In this document: in pieces, positions 17,163 through 25,153 of the stretch | Layout: each line of letters starts with the position of its first letter | Numbering within the stretch: position 1 is the first letter of the stretch | DNA from: Planctomycetota bacterium | GTDB taxonomy: Bacteria > Planctomycetota > PUPC01 > JACPCR01 | NCBI GenBank assembly: GCA_030740295.1 | Contig: JASLXP010000084.1 | Location: forward strand, 1 to 28,196 | Direction of reading: 5' to 3' | Length of the DNA: 28,196 nt | Notes under the pieces: model-generated | What the model was told of the DNA's origin: nothing | Databases searched by the model: none | The model's input: the letters and a program-made list of their open reading frames with translations, nothing else | Translations under genes and position numbers: made by a program

Positions 17163-19586
17163 CTACTTCGGATCCCCTCTGACGTGTAACAGAACTGCAT
17201 CGCCGGCCGGGACTACCACCGATAATCCAGCCCCCGGATTGGGATCCAGGCTAACGCCGTTACGCAGGTTGGTCGCGTGCTGGATTTTTCCCGCGGCAAT
17301 GCGCAGATTGCCCGTCTGTGCGTCGCTCCGCGCATAGTTCGCCAGCAGGATCAGCATTTCCCGGTCAGTGCCCCACGCGGACACGGTCAGGGCCGGATTG
17401 TCGCACCTCGGTTTCTGCATGGTCCCTTTCCAGAGAAGCGTCTCGAATGGGGCAAGCGTGCGCAACGCTCGGGCATGCGCTGCATACTCGATGGGCGAAT
17501 CAAAGTCCGCGAAGCAGTAGTAGGTGATACCCGCCGCACCGTTAAGGAACGCCTCATAGATCATCAGCTCGATATCCGTCGGACTGACATCGCCGTAGGT
17601 CCCGGTGGTCAGGTAGGGGATGCCAACGCGCCGGCCGGCCAGCAGGTAGTCTTTTCGCACCGCATCGTGCACTACCTTTGCCTCGCCGCGACAGTAAAGG
17701 CTCGGCATCAGCAGATCGACAGCAGCAGGGAACGCCTTGGTCGCCGGGATCGTGCGCATGCCGGAGACACTAACATGATAGGAGCCGATCACCGGTGCCG
17801 GTCGCTCTGCCCCTTTGAGTGCGGTCAGTGCAGTCTTACGCAGTTCCAGGAGTATGTCCGTGCACTGGTTTCGGATGAACTCGTCCCAGTCCTGCACGTC
17901 CCCCAACTTGATGGCGGCCTGGCAGCGGCTGCATTTCGGGGCGTCGCCGAAGAGTTCGCCGCGCATGATCTCAAAGTCCCAGAAGATGTAGTCCGGATTG
18001 ATCAGTCGGCATATCCTGGCAATCCGGTCCAGCTCTTCCCGATAGAACTGTCCTCGGTAAGAAGGACAGACCTTGCTCTTCACGCCGTCCTCCGTCTGTG
18101 GGGCGATCTCGGGTTCCTTGCCGTGAACGCGCCACATGAAATGGAACGGAGAATCGTTGAGGATGATGTCGAATCCCAGGGCCCTGGCCTGAGCCAGGTG
18201 CTGAATGGTCGGCTTGAAATACGGGTGGTCCGGGGCAGTCCAATTCCGTGCCGGGAAGGAGCCTACTGCATTGAAACCCAGATGCTGGAACGCGCTCAGG
18301 AAGTCAGGCCAGTCCCGCTGCACATCAAGGCTCATCCAACACAGGCTGACGTGGAACTTTTCGAGCTTGGGTACAGGCGGAATTTGGATCAGCGAGATTG
18401 GCGTCCTGACCGGCGTCGGGGCGTGCCCTTCGCTCTCTGCGTAGATCCAGGCGTCTGGAGCGGATAGTGCCCGCGTGCCTGGTGGAAGTCGTAGATAAAA
18501 CGGTCCGGCTGAGCCGCTGTTGCGATCTCTTGCCCAACGGCATTTGTAGTCGCGTATCGTCCAGCGCGTGAGTTTCCGGCCGTCCCGCACGGTCTCCGCC
18601 CGACTGTGAATCACGTTCGCGTATTTCGTGGTCATTCGCGTCGGGAGAACCGTGATTTCGGGAGGAAGCTCGAGGGTGAACGTGATTGGTTTCCGCTTAT
18701 CGGCTGCGGGACGCAGGTCTTTCAGGAAGAAGATGTTCGGTGTGAGCAAATTGGTCGAAACGTGGATCTCATTCTTCAGTGGCGACACGAGCAGTCCCTG
18801 CATGGCAAACGGAACCTGTCGCTTGTCTCTGAATTCGACGTCTGCTATGGGAAAATCTCCCGCCAATACGGCCAGCTCGTCAATGAACAGATAGTCACGC
18901 GGGGCAGTCGCGCTGATTACGACGTAGCGCGCCGCTGCTTTGAGGTCCGGGAAAATGAAAGGATAGACGTAGGAATCCCCGCGCTCCTCGAGGCTGAACG
19001 ACTGGAATGCACGCGATTCATCTCGCGTGGTCGTCTGCGATTCGTCCTGTGGCAGCATCTTCTCAAAGCCGCCGACTTCAAAGAAGCTCTTCCCGTCCCG
19101 ACTGAGGAGAAGTTGCAGGCGCCTGGGGAAACACAACGTTCCCTGGGCTCCACCACCGAGGTAACGGGCCACGACCCGGTCGATCGGATAGACCCGCCCG
19201 AGGTCCAACACGACGATTGCCGGATTCCGGCGCGCCCAGCCCACCGCATCCGGCGAATGCCAGATCTTGTCATCCCGCTGACTGGGGTGCGTCGCCAGCT
19301 TGGCATCAGTCAGTTGGACGCAATCGTCTGCGCCTTTTGTCAGCGGGTAGTTGGGCGTGATGTTGAATTGCACCTGCTTGCCGGCCGCCAGATTCTCGCC
19401 TTTAGTCCGGGCCAACCACAGATTCCTGTACTTCCGGCTGAGCCCCACCTCTCTGCTCTCCGCAGGCGGGGACTGCGGGACCGTCTCTTCTGCAGAACCG
19501 GCGCCGATCAGCCAACCAGCGAACAGCAGAAGCAGCAGATGTCCGGACGACGCGCGAATAGTCCCAGGTTGAGTTGTGGTCTTCAT
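17163..19586 (-). CDS. Secreted protein with a discoidin-like domain and a TIM-barrel hydrolase-like domain
   Basis: 807 residues from the ATG at 19586, which has AGAGGAA a few bases upstream and a clear signal peptide (LLLLLFAGWLIGAGSA). The frame is open further upstream, but that part has no signal and no ribosome site. Residues about 60-205 resemble an F5/8-type C (discoidin) carbohydrate-binding domain: PAIVVLDLGRVYPIDRVVARYLGG, RRLQLLLSRDGKSFFEVGG, ARYVVISATAP. A beta-rich middle follows. From about residue 380 a TIM-barrel-like domain begins (FNAVGSFPARNW, ARALGFDIILND, NPDYIFWDFEIMRG). Asp537 and Glu539 in WDFE are candidate catalytic acids. A CSRCQAA segment follows and may bind metal. 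Substrate unknown. It is the middle gene of a minus-strand run from the gamma-glutamyltransferase (107-base gap) to the propeller protein (3-base gap). Confidence 0.7.
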   Translation of the reverse strand: MKTTTQPGTIRASSGHLLLLLFAGWLIGAGSAEETVPQSPPAESREVGLSRKYRNLWLARTKGENLAAGKQVQFNITPNYPLTKGADDCVQLTDAKLATHPSQRDDKIWHSPDAVGWARRNPAIVVLDLGRVYPIDRVVARYLGGGAQGTLCFPRRLQLLLSRDGKSFFEVGGFEKMLPQDESQTTTRDESRAFQSFSLEERGDSYVYPFIFPDLKAAARYVVISATAPRDYLFIDELAVLAGDFPIADVEFRDKRQVPFAMQGLLVSPLKNEIHVSTNLLTPNIFFLKDLRPAADKRKPITFTLELPPEITVLPTRMTTKYANVIHSRAETVRDGRKLTRWTIRDYKCRWARDRNSGSAGPFYLRLPPGTRALSAPDAWIYAESEGHAPTPVRTPISLIQIPPVPKLEKFHVSLCWMSLDVQRDWPDFLSAFQHLGFNAVGSFPARNWTAPDHPYFKPTIQHLAQARALGFDIILNDSPFHFMWRVHGKEPEIAPQTEDGVKSKVCPSYRGQFYREELDRIARICRLINPDYIFWDFEIMRGELFGDAPKCSRCQAAIKLGDVQDWDEFIRNQCTDILLELRKTALTALKGAERPAPVIGSYHVSVSGMRTIPATKAFPAAVDLLMPSLYCRGEAKVVHDAVRKDYLLAGRRVGIPYLTTGTYGDVSPTDIELMIYEAFLNGAAGITYYCFADFDSPIEYAAHARALRTLAPFETLLWKGTMQKPRCDNPALTVSAWGTDREMLILLANYARSDAQTGNLRIAAGKIQHATNLRNGVSLDPNPGAGLSVVVPAGDAVLLHVRGDPK

Positions 19587-19692
19587 GCTTCCTCTGATGG
19601 TATCGCAGAACAACTTTCCAATCGAAATTTTCTCGGCTTGAACGTGAAAAGACCGGGGACGGAGATTTGCCGGACTGGACCTCGAAGTGACC

Positions 19693-21312
19693 TCAACCAC
19701 TCGCCCCCGCTGCGCAACCTGTCCCGCCCGCGCGGATGATGCGCTCTTCTCTCAAGATTTCGGCACAGTTCATGGCGCCGGCAATCCGCTCCATGGGTTT
19801 CATTTCATGACCCATTTCTTTGAGCGCGGCGATAGTATCGTCCCCGGCGGATTCGGTGATCTGAATCGGCTCGGAAGCTTCTGAATGCATTCGAGGTGCT
19901 TCTGCCGCCCGTCGACCGGAGAACTTTCTTTCGACCAGGAGCTCCACCGCACGCGGCATCACACTGATGATCTTTCGTCCGCCGGGAAGCCCGATGGCTG
20001 TGTCTCGTGAAGGCTGACGCACGAGCATCGCTGCCGTGTTGTTCAGCGGGCGTTTTCCCGGTCCGACAGAATTGGCGCGGCCCGGTCGTGGGTCGAGTCG
20101 GAACATGCCGTGACCGAGGATAACGCCAGTGCCTGGGACGGTGAAGCATGAGCCGAAACTTCCGCCCTGGGAGATGGTGATCGAAACGACGTTGCCTTCA
20201 ATGTCCGCGGTGGAAACATGTAGCGTTCCGTGACTGCCTTCAACTGGGTTCGGTGGCATCCTCTGATCGATCGACTCCGGGAATTGTTTCAGGCTCTCAA
20301 CGCGACCCGCCGCGTACTCTTTAGAAAGCAATCGTTCGTAGGGCACCTCCACGAAGGCCGGGTCGCCCAGGTATTGCAGGCGATCGCGCCAGGCGAGCTT
20401 CAGCACTTCGGCATACCTGTGCCAATAGGCAGGGGAGTCTTCCAGGATCGGCTCGAGGCAATCCAGCATGTTGAGGATCTGGAGACTGGAGATGCAGCCG
20501 TTGGTCAGGATGGGCCCATAGACCTCGGCGTCTCTGAATGAGACGCAATACGGCGCGGTCACTCTCGGCTCAAAGTTTGCCATGTCGTCCCGGGTGAGGA
20601 TGCCTCCGGCCTCTTGGATAGAGTCCGCGATCTTGTGACCAATCTCACCGTCGTAGAAATCGCGCCAGCCAGCCTCCGCGACACGCTCCAGAGTTTTGTC
20701 CATGTCCCGACGATGCCAGATGTCGTCAGGCTTCGGTAGATTTCCGTTCGGCATCAGATGCTCGGCCGTAGCAGGAAATCGTCGAATCTCCTGTTCCAGG
20801 CTTTTGATAGCGCCAGCGGTGGTGTCGTAAGCGATCCCGTCGGAGATGAGGTCCAGCGAGGGCTGAACGATGTCCCGCCATTCGAGCTTTCCCCAACGCT
20901 CCCAGACGATTCCCATTCCGGCCATCATTCCAGGTGGGCCGACAGAGAGCGGCCCATAGATGTTGGCATCGTCTTTCACGCGGCATTCGTATTCATTCTC
21001 GTTGTGGGAATCGCCATTCGGACGCTTGGGAAGGATTTCATACATCCGCTCGTGCGCGGCCGCGGGCGCGATGGAGTTAGCATCAACAGACCAGACTCGA
21101 CCGGTCTTACCTTCAAGAACCACCGCGCAACAGACGTATCCGCCAACCCCTGTGGAATGGGGCTGCAGCATGCAACAGGCCATGCTCGCTGCGCTTGCCG
21201 CATCCATGGCGTTGCCGCCCATTTCAAGAACACGTGCACCGGCTTCCGCGGCGGGTGCCGGGTTCGCTGCCACTGCGCCGCTCCTGGAGATCGCTTCCTT
21301 TGAGTCTGACAT
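19693..21312 (-). CDS. Gamma-glutamyltransferase family protein
   Basis: 539 residues. It shows the family order: AANPAPAAEAGARVLEMGGNAMDA near the N-terminus, HSTGVGG, a large-subunit core, then GSHGTLHVS, and a small-subunit part with PGTGVILGHGMF and PGKRPLNNT. Thr363 in GTLHVS aligns with the autocleavage and nucleophile threonine of TTHxS, so processing and catalysis look possible. The family hydrolyses or transfers the gamma-glutamyl group of glutathione and related amides. Unlike classical periplasmic enzymes there is no signal peptide, so a cytosolic location is likely. The ATG at 21312 has a weak ribosome site. Several bacterial members of this family act on other amides, so the substrate is not settled. 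It is the first gene of the minus-strand run that continues into the discoidin/TIM-barrel gene. Confidence 0.85.
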   Translation of the reverse strand: MSDSKEAISRSGAVAANPAPAAEAGARVLEMGGNAMDAASAASMACCMLQPHSTGVGGYVCCAVVLEGKTGRVWSVDANSIAPAAAHERMYEILPKRPNGDSHNENEYECRVKDDANIYGPLSVGPPGMMAGMGIVWERWGKLEWRDIVQPSLDLISDGIAYDTTAGAIKSLEQEIRRFPATAEHLMPNGNLPKPDDIWHRRDMDKTLERVAEAGWRDFYDGEIGHKIADSIQEAGGILTRDDMANFEPRVTAPYCVSFRDAEVYGPILTNGCISSLQILNMLDCLEPILEDSPAYWHRYAEVLKLAWRDRLQYLGDPAFVEVPYERLLSKEYAAGRVESLKQFPESIDQRMPPNPVEGSHGTLHVSTADIEGNVVSITISQGGSFGSCFTVPGTGVILGHGMFRLDPRPGRANSVGPGKRPLNNTAAMLVRQPSRDTAIGLPGGRKIISVMPRAVELLVERKFSGRRAAEAPRMHSEASEPIQITESAGDDTIAALKEMGHEMKPMERIAGAMNCAEILREERIIRAGGTGCAAGASG

Positions 21313-21372
21313 TCTTTGGTGCTCGATGAGTTCGGGGGCGTCAGTTTACTGATTCGAGACCGTTTTCCATAG

Positions 21373-21404
21373 CCTCAGCCTTCAGACCTTCAGACTATCG
21401 CCTC
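21373..21404. repeat. Short degenerate 8-nt repeat
   Basis: TTCAGACC and TTCAGACT follow each other directly, with similar partial units on both sides (CCTCAGCC, ATCGCCTC). The element lies between the gamma-glutamyltransferase start and the 3' end of the gene remnant. It is of the same general kind as the tracts at 3153-3343 and 25154-25226. Confidence 0.45.
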
Positions 21405-21962
21405 ACTCAGGCAACTGGAACACGACACCCATCGGTGCTGGCCTCCGATCATCCCGGTCCATCCCGGCTCGTTGTCCCGCGGCTGCCAATTTAATTCTGG
21501 TGAACTTTCGCTGCCTGTTATCGTAGGAGGCCAGCCCGTGTAACTGGCAGACACAGGCCCTTCCATTCTTCCTGAGATCGGCGGAGCCAGTCAGTCTCAT
21601 CGTCAATGTTCCCTGCCTCTGGTCGATGCGCTCGACTGACATCCCGCCGCTTTGAAGTGCACCGTTCCTCCATGCGGAGCATTGCCCTCGCACGGAATCT
21701 TTGAGCGTGGTGAACGCCAGCTTTTGAAAGACTGCGGAGGGAATTTGCCGCTTTTCTTTCCCGTTTTGAGCGAATGCGGACGATTCCTGCGGGGTGAAGT
21801 CGAGCCATTCTTCCCTGCCTTCAAATGTCGATTTCAGATTCACTCTTGTTCAATAGTATCCCAGCAAGAAATCCCACTTGACGGTGTGACCGCACGGAAT
21901 ACGGTAACCGGGTGGAGCTCGTCCCACCCGCGGTGGATACAGGACGAAGTCCACGTCCTTGA
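21403..21962 (-). pseudogene. 3' remnant of a gene of unrecognised family, with an in-frame TGA
   Basis: The minus strand carries one reading frame of about 186 codons, interrupted only by TGA at 21852-21850. Upstream of it reads DVDFVLYPPRVGRAPPGYR, then IPCGHTVKWDFLLGYY. Downstream, still in the same frame, it reads TRVNLKSTFEGREEWLDFTP, then LAFTTLKDSVRGQ and finally GVVFQLPE before the true stop. Both halves look like well-structured protein, and the composition does not change across the TGA. A GTG at 21843 would allow a separate 146-residue start but has no ribosome binding site. The 5' end disappears at about 21960, just before the TIR-CHAT start on the other strand. I have a general impression that this resembles the C-terminal domain of large planctomycete-type hypothetical proteins but cannot name a family. 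Other genes here stop at TGA, so genome-wide recoding of TGA is unlikely. Confidence 0.6.
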
Positions 21963-21982
21963 ATGGAGGCGTTGGTGTCAGG

Positions 21983-23521
21983 ATGAGCAAGCTTTTTATC
22001 TCTCATAGTTCGAAAGATGACGCGTTCGTGCGCGGGCTCCAGCAGTCTCTTGGCAATCTGGGTCAGGATGTCTGGATCGACTCTCGGGAACTGCGCGGCG
22101 GCGATCCGCTGTGGTCCGCAATCCAGCAAGCCATTGAAGAAGCCTCCGCCTACGCGGTCGTGGTGAGCACGGATGCACTGCAATCGAAGTGGGTCGGCAA
22201 AGAGCTGAAGCACGCGCTCGAAGTGCAGAAAGAACGCGGGAGCGACAAGTACCCGGTGATCCCTCTTTCTCTGGACGAAACAAAACTTGGTGTGCTGGAG
22301 GAGTTCTTCGACGAAGAGCCGCTCTACGTTTCCGCGACCAGCGACCCCGGCGGCATCGAAGCGGCCATGAACGTGCTGCTGATTGCGCTGGGTTTGAGGC
22401 TGGGTGCCGATGTTCCACCGACGCCCCAGCCTGAGGCTGAGCCCCTTGAAGAGCTGGTGCTCGAGCTTACCGACCTGAAGTTTCAGGAGGAGGAGGGTGT
22501 GCGCCGTGCCTCGGCCCGCGCCCGGCTCGTCCATGAGCCGGCCACGTCAGGGCAGCCGGAGGTCACCAGCGAGCAGAGCTGGCGATTCGTCGCGCCCATC
22601 GGGCCCATCGAGGAGCAGGAGCTGCGCTGGTACCTGGAACAATACGCGGTCTGGCCGAGCGAGTATTTTCGGGAGCGTGCCCGCAAGGTGGAAGAGAGTC
22701 TCCTCGAATGGGGAGAACTGCTGTACCGGGCCGCCCTGCCGGTGGAGCACACCCACAATGTCCTGAACGGCTGGGCGCGGATCGACGGGCAGGCCGGAAG
22801 AAGATTTTCCGTCCATGTGGACGCTTCACTCGAAGCCGGCGCGGACGAAGCGGATGTAACGATCGCACGCGAAGCCGCGACCGACCTGCTCCGCCTGCCA
22901 TGGGAACTGCTCCATGATGGCAACAGCTACCTTTTCCAGGGCGCCAAACCGACGCGGGTGCGGCGGCGTCTGCCGAATACGGAACCGCTCGATGTCCCGG
23001 TGCTCGCCACGCCCATACGCATCCTGCTCGTGACGGCCCGGCCCGAAAACGATGCCTGCACCTACATCGATCACCGGGTGAGCGCACTGCCGCTGGTCGA
23101 GGCGATGGAGTCGCTCGGTGGGCTCGTCCAAATACGTGTGCTGCGTCCGCCCACATTGCCTGCGCTGCGCAAAGAGCTCGATCGCGCCCGCCGGGAGAAG
23201 GAGCCGTATCATGTGGTCCACTTCGACGGCCACGGTGTGTACGACAAGCAGGTCGGGCTCGGGGGCCTCTGCTTCGAAGACCCCAAGGACGCCGGCAAGC
23301 TCGTGAAGCGGGGGCATACCACCGTGTACACGGACGAGCTCGGTCCGCTGTTGCGCGACCATCGTATCCCGCTCGTCTTCCTCGAAGCGTGCCAGACTAC
23401 ACGGCGCCCCGCAGGACCCTGCGCATTACCGGCAAGCCACGCGGCGAGCGCAATGCCAATCCGAAATTGCCGGACGACAAGCTCTGGCGCGGATGGGAAC
23501 AACCTGACACGGACTTCCTGA
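21983..23521 (+). CDS. TIR-CHAT protein, C-terminally truncated
   Basis: 512 residues from the ATG at 21983 (MSKLFISHSSKDD; a TTG at 21959 is less likely). Residues 1-135 are a TIR domain with FISHSSKDD at the start, WIDSRELRGGDPLW, and SKWVGKEL, whose Glu occupies the NAD-hydrolase position of enzymatic TIRs. Residues about 205-470 are a CHAT domain (caspase-like peptidase of clan CD): LPWELLHDG, IRILLVTARPE, VVHFDGHGVYD with His417 and VFLEACQT with Cys470 as the presumed catalytic pair. After Gln471-Thr472 the frame reads about 40 residues of unrelated, Ser/Arg-rich sequence to the stop. Full-length CHAT domains continue for 80 or more residues, so the fold is incomplete. TIR-CHAT architectures are predicted immunity or cell-death effectors. 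The first 15-20 bases upstream of the ATG already abut the remnant of another gene, so the native promoter is missing. Confidence 0.85.
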   Translation: MSKLFISHSSKDDAFVRGLQQSLGNLGQDVWIDSRELRGGDPLWSAIQQAIEEASAYAVVVSTDALQSKWVGKELKHALEVQKERGSDKYPVIPLSLDETKLGVLEEFFDEEPLYVSATSDPGGIEAAMNVLLIALGLRLGADVPPTPQPEAEPLEELVLELTDLKFQEEEGVRRASARARLVHEPATSGQPEVTSEQSWRFVAPIGPIEEQELRWYLEQYAVWPSEYFRERARKVEESLLEWGELLYRAALPVEHTHNVLNGWARIDGQAGRRFSVHVDASLEAGADEADVTIAREAATDLLRLPWELLHDGNSYLFQGAKPTRVRRRLPNTEPLDVPVLATPIRILLVTARPENDACTYIDHRVSALPLVEAMESLGGLVQIRVLRPPTLPALRKELDRARREKEPYHVVHFDGHGVYDKQVGLGGLCFEDPKDAGKLVKRGHTTVYTDELGPLLRDHRIPLVFLEACQTTRRPAGPCALPASHAASAMPIRNCRTTSSGADGNNLTRTS

Positions 23522-25140
23522 AAGTTGGCTTCTGTGAAGGGGGCAGTGACTTGGGGATTAAATCGCACGAGACCTTCCCACTGCTTGGCAGTGGCAACGC
23601 CACCATTGAGCAATGCGAAGCATTGATGCGTCACTACAACCCCAGTGTGCGCAAATCTGCGGCACACGCATTGGCAGCAAAGACAAGCGACACGCCCGCT
23701 GAAGGTGTGCCGGAGACAATCGACCCCAAGGCTCTGGATGCACTGGAGCGGGGGTTGCAGCATCCCGACGAACGCGTGCAGCGCGCGGTCTGTGAGGGCC
23801 TCACCAGCTATCACAACTGGTTTAGCTTCAGGGGCAAGTCATTGGTTGATTCTGAAACGATCAGCACACGTTTCGCGCCCTATATCGTCAAGATCCTGAA
23901 AGATCCGAAATCGGATATCTGGGCGAAGGATGGCGCGCTCTGGGTGATGGCCAAAGCCAGGGGCGAGACCATCATTGAGAACCTCGAGTTGATAGAAAGT
24001 TTTGACGACCACGAGATCTGGTGGTTGCGCCACTCCGCACGGTGGCGCGTGAATGGCCTGGCCGCATCGGAAATGGTGAGCTTCAAAACGCTGGAGCAGA
24101 TACTCGATGCAAAACAGACGGAGGGACGTGCTTTTGCCACGGTTGATCTGACCAAGCTTCTCCAGATGTGTGTGGCCTCCGACAAGAACTTCACTCCGGA
24201 GCAACGGACAGAGATCCTCGATCAGTTCATTGCTCTCCGAAAAATGGATCGAGACGGCACGGGGACCACCACAGCGCTGAAGGATGCTTACGGTTACGCT
24301 AACCAGACCAGCGGCAGCGGGATGTCCGTGGGGCATTTCTACATATTTCTCAACAGGCTCTCACCCCAAGCCCACATCCGGACATATCCGGTTCTGGCGC
24401 AGTACCTTGATGACGTATCAACGCTCGAATCCAAGCAAGGCTGGGGCCCGTTTTTGTTCTACGGCGTCAAGCGGTTCAGCGGGGTCATGGGCAAACTTAT
24501 GGGCGCGGGTGACGCCGCGCGACCGATCATGATGCGGCTCAAGCGGTTCCTGACTACGGATGACAAGGCCGTTGTTCGAATCAAGTGTGAGGCCAGTAAA
24601 CGTGGTGGGGGGAGGAAGATTTTCGATCCCATCGTCGAGCGTCTGAGTGGAAGCGTCGCAGCGTGGGAGCGTAAGCACGGGAAGTTAGATGTCCCCAAGT
24701 ACACGAGAGCGGGAAAGACCTACACGCCCTACGTGCCGCCGCCCGAAAAGGTCGATGCTTCTGCTGACAGTGAGGCGCCTGTCAAGCCGCAGAAGAAGAG
24801 GGGCGTATCCGTCGTCCTGAAGAAAGTCGTCTTGACCGGTGAATACCTGAAGGAACGCGTCACAAGGAAGGACCGGCGGGGCAAAGTGGTGACGGTTGAT
24901 GTCTGCTCCATCATCGCCGACGGCAAGATGACCGCGATTCCGTGGCAGTTGTTGGAGACGCTCCCTGTCGCATTCCAGGACCTGAACGGCGCCCAAGTCG
25001 AGATCAAGGCCGAGCGGTCCACGACAACGGACAGGAAGAGAAAGACGACCACGAAGATCGTCAAGATCAAATCCTTGAAAGTTATCAGTGATAAACGTGC
25101 TGCCCGAGTCCCGTCGAAGGAGACTGATAATCGCTTCTAA
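23389..25140 (+). CDS. HEAT-like repeat protein, 5'-truncated, overlapping the TIR-CHAT end out of frame
   Basis: The frame is open from a GTG at 23389, which lies inside the CHAT Cys codon region. Meaningful sequence seems to begin at YTAPRRTLRITGKP (about 23397), with no start or ribosome site of its own. Residues about 70-230 contain HEAT-like helical pairs (LMRHYNPSVRKSAAHALA, GLQHPDERVQRAVCEGL, HEIWWLRHSARWRVNGLAA). The last 120 residues are Lys/Arg-rich, with a VVLKKVVLTGEYL beta segment. The start fits the end of a larger catalytic or cyclase-like domain; DUF6288-type planctomycete proteins have a similar order, but this is a memory-based suggestion. I therefore think the 5' part of this gene is lost and replaced by the TIR-CHAT segment in another frame. 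The alternative is a real overlapping partner gene with a 133-nt overlap. Confidence 0.6.
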   Translation: MPDYTAPRRTLRITGKPRGERNANPKLPDDKLWRGWEQPDTDFLKVGFCEGGSDLGIKSHETFPLLGSGNATIEQCEALMRHYNPSVRKSAAHALAAKTSDTPAEGVPETIDPKALDALERGLQHPDERVQRAVCEGLTSYHNWFSFRGKSLVDSETISTRFAPYIVKILKDPKSDIWAKDGALWVMAKARGETIIENLELIESFDDHEIWWLRHSARWRVNGLAASEMVSFKTLEQILDAKQTEGRAFATVDLTKLLQMCVASDKNFTPEQRTEILDQFIALRKMDRDGTGTTTALKDAYGYANQTSGSGMSVGHFYIFLNRLSPQAHIRTYPVLAQYLDDVSTLESKQGWGPFLFYGVKRFSGVMGKLMGAGDAARPIMMRLKRFLTTDDKAVVRIKCEASKRGGGRKIFDPIVERLSGSVAAWERKHGKLDVPKYTRAGKTYTPYVPPPEKVDASADSEAPVKPQKKRGVSVVLKKVVLTGEYLKERVTRKDRRGKVVTVDVCSIIADGKMTAIPWQLLETLPVAFQDLNGAQVEIKAERSTTTDRKRKTTTKIVKIKSLKVISDKRAARVPSKETDNRF

Positions 25141-25153
25141 GAAAAACAGTGTT

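Noticed and set aside
17277..18467. 396-codon plus-strand frame opposite the TIM-barrel domain
   Set aside because: Long, but high-GC antisense frames are common; it has no domain signal, and the minus strand has a signal peptide, ribosome site and domain motifs.
21403..21962. TGA as evidence for a genetic code with TGA read as an amino acid
   Set aside because: At least two well-supported genes here end at TGA (stops at 7771-7773 and 11626-11628), so genome-wide recoding does not fit.
21821..22534. 237-codon minus-strand frame across the TIR start
   Set aside because: It has no protein family signal and lies in a different frame from the gene remnant that ends at 21403; the TIR motifs on the plus strand explain the region.
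22563..23156. 197-codon minus-strand Arg/Ala/Pro-rich frame opposite the CHAT domain
   Set aside because: It has the composition typical of an antisense frame in GC-rich DNA and no motifs.
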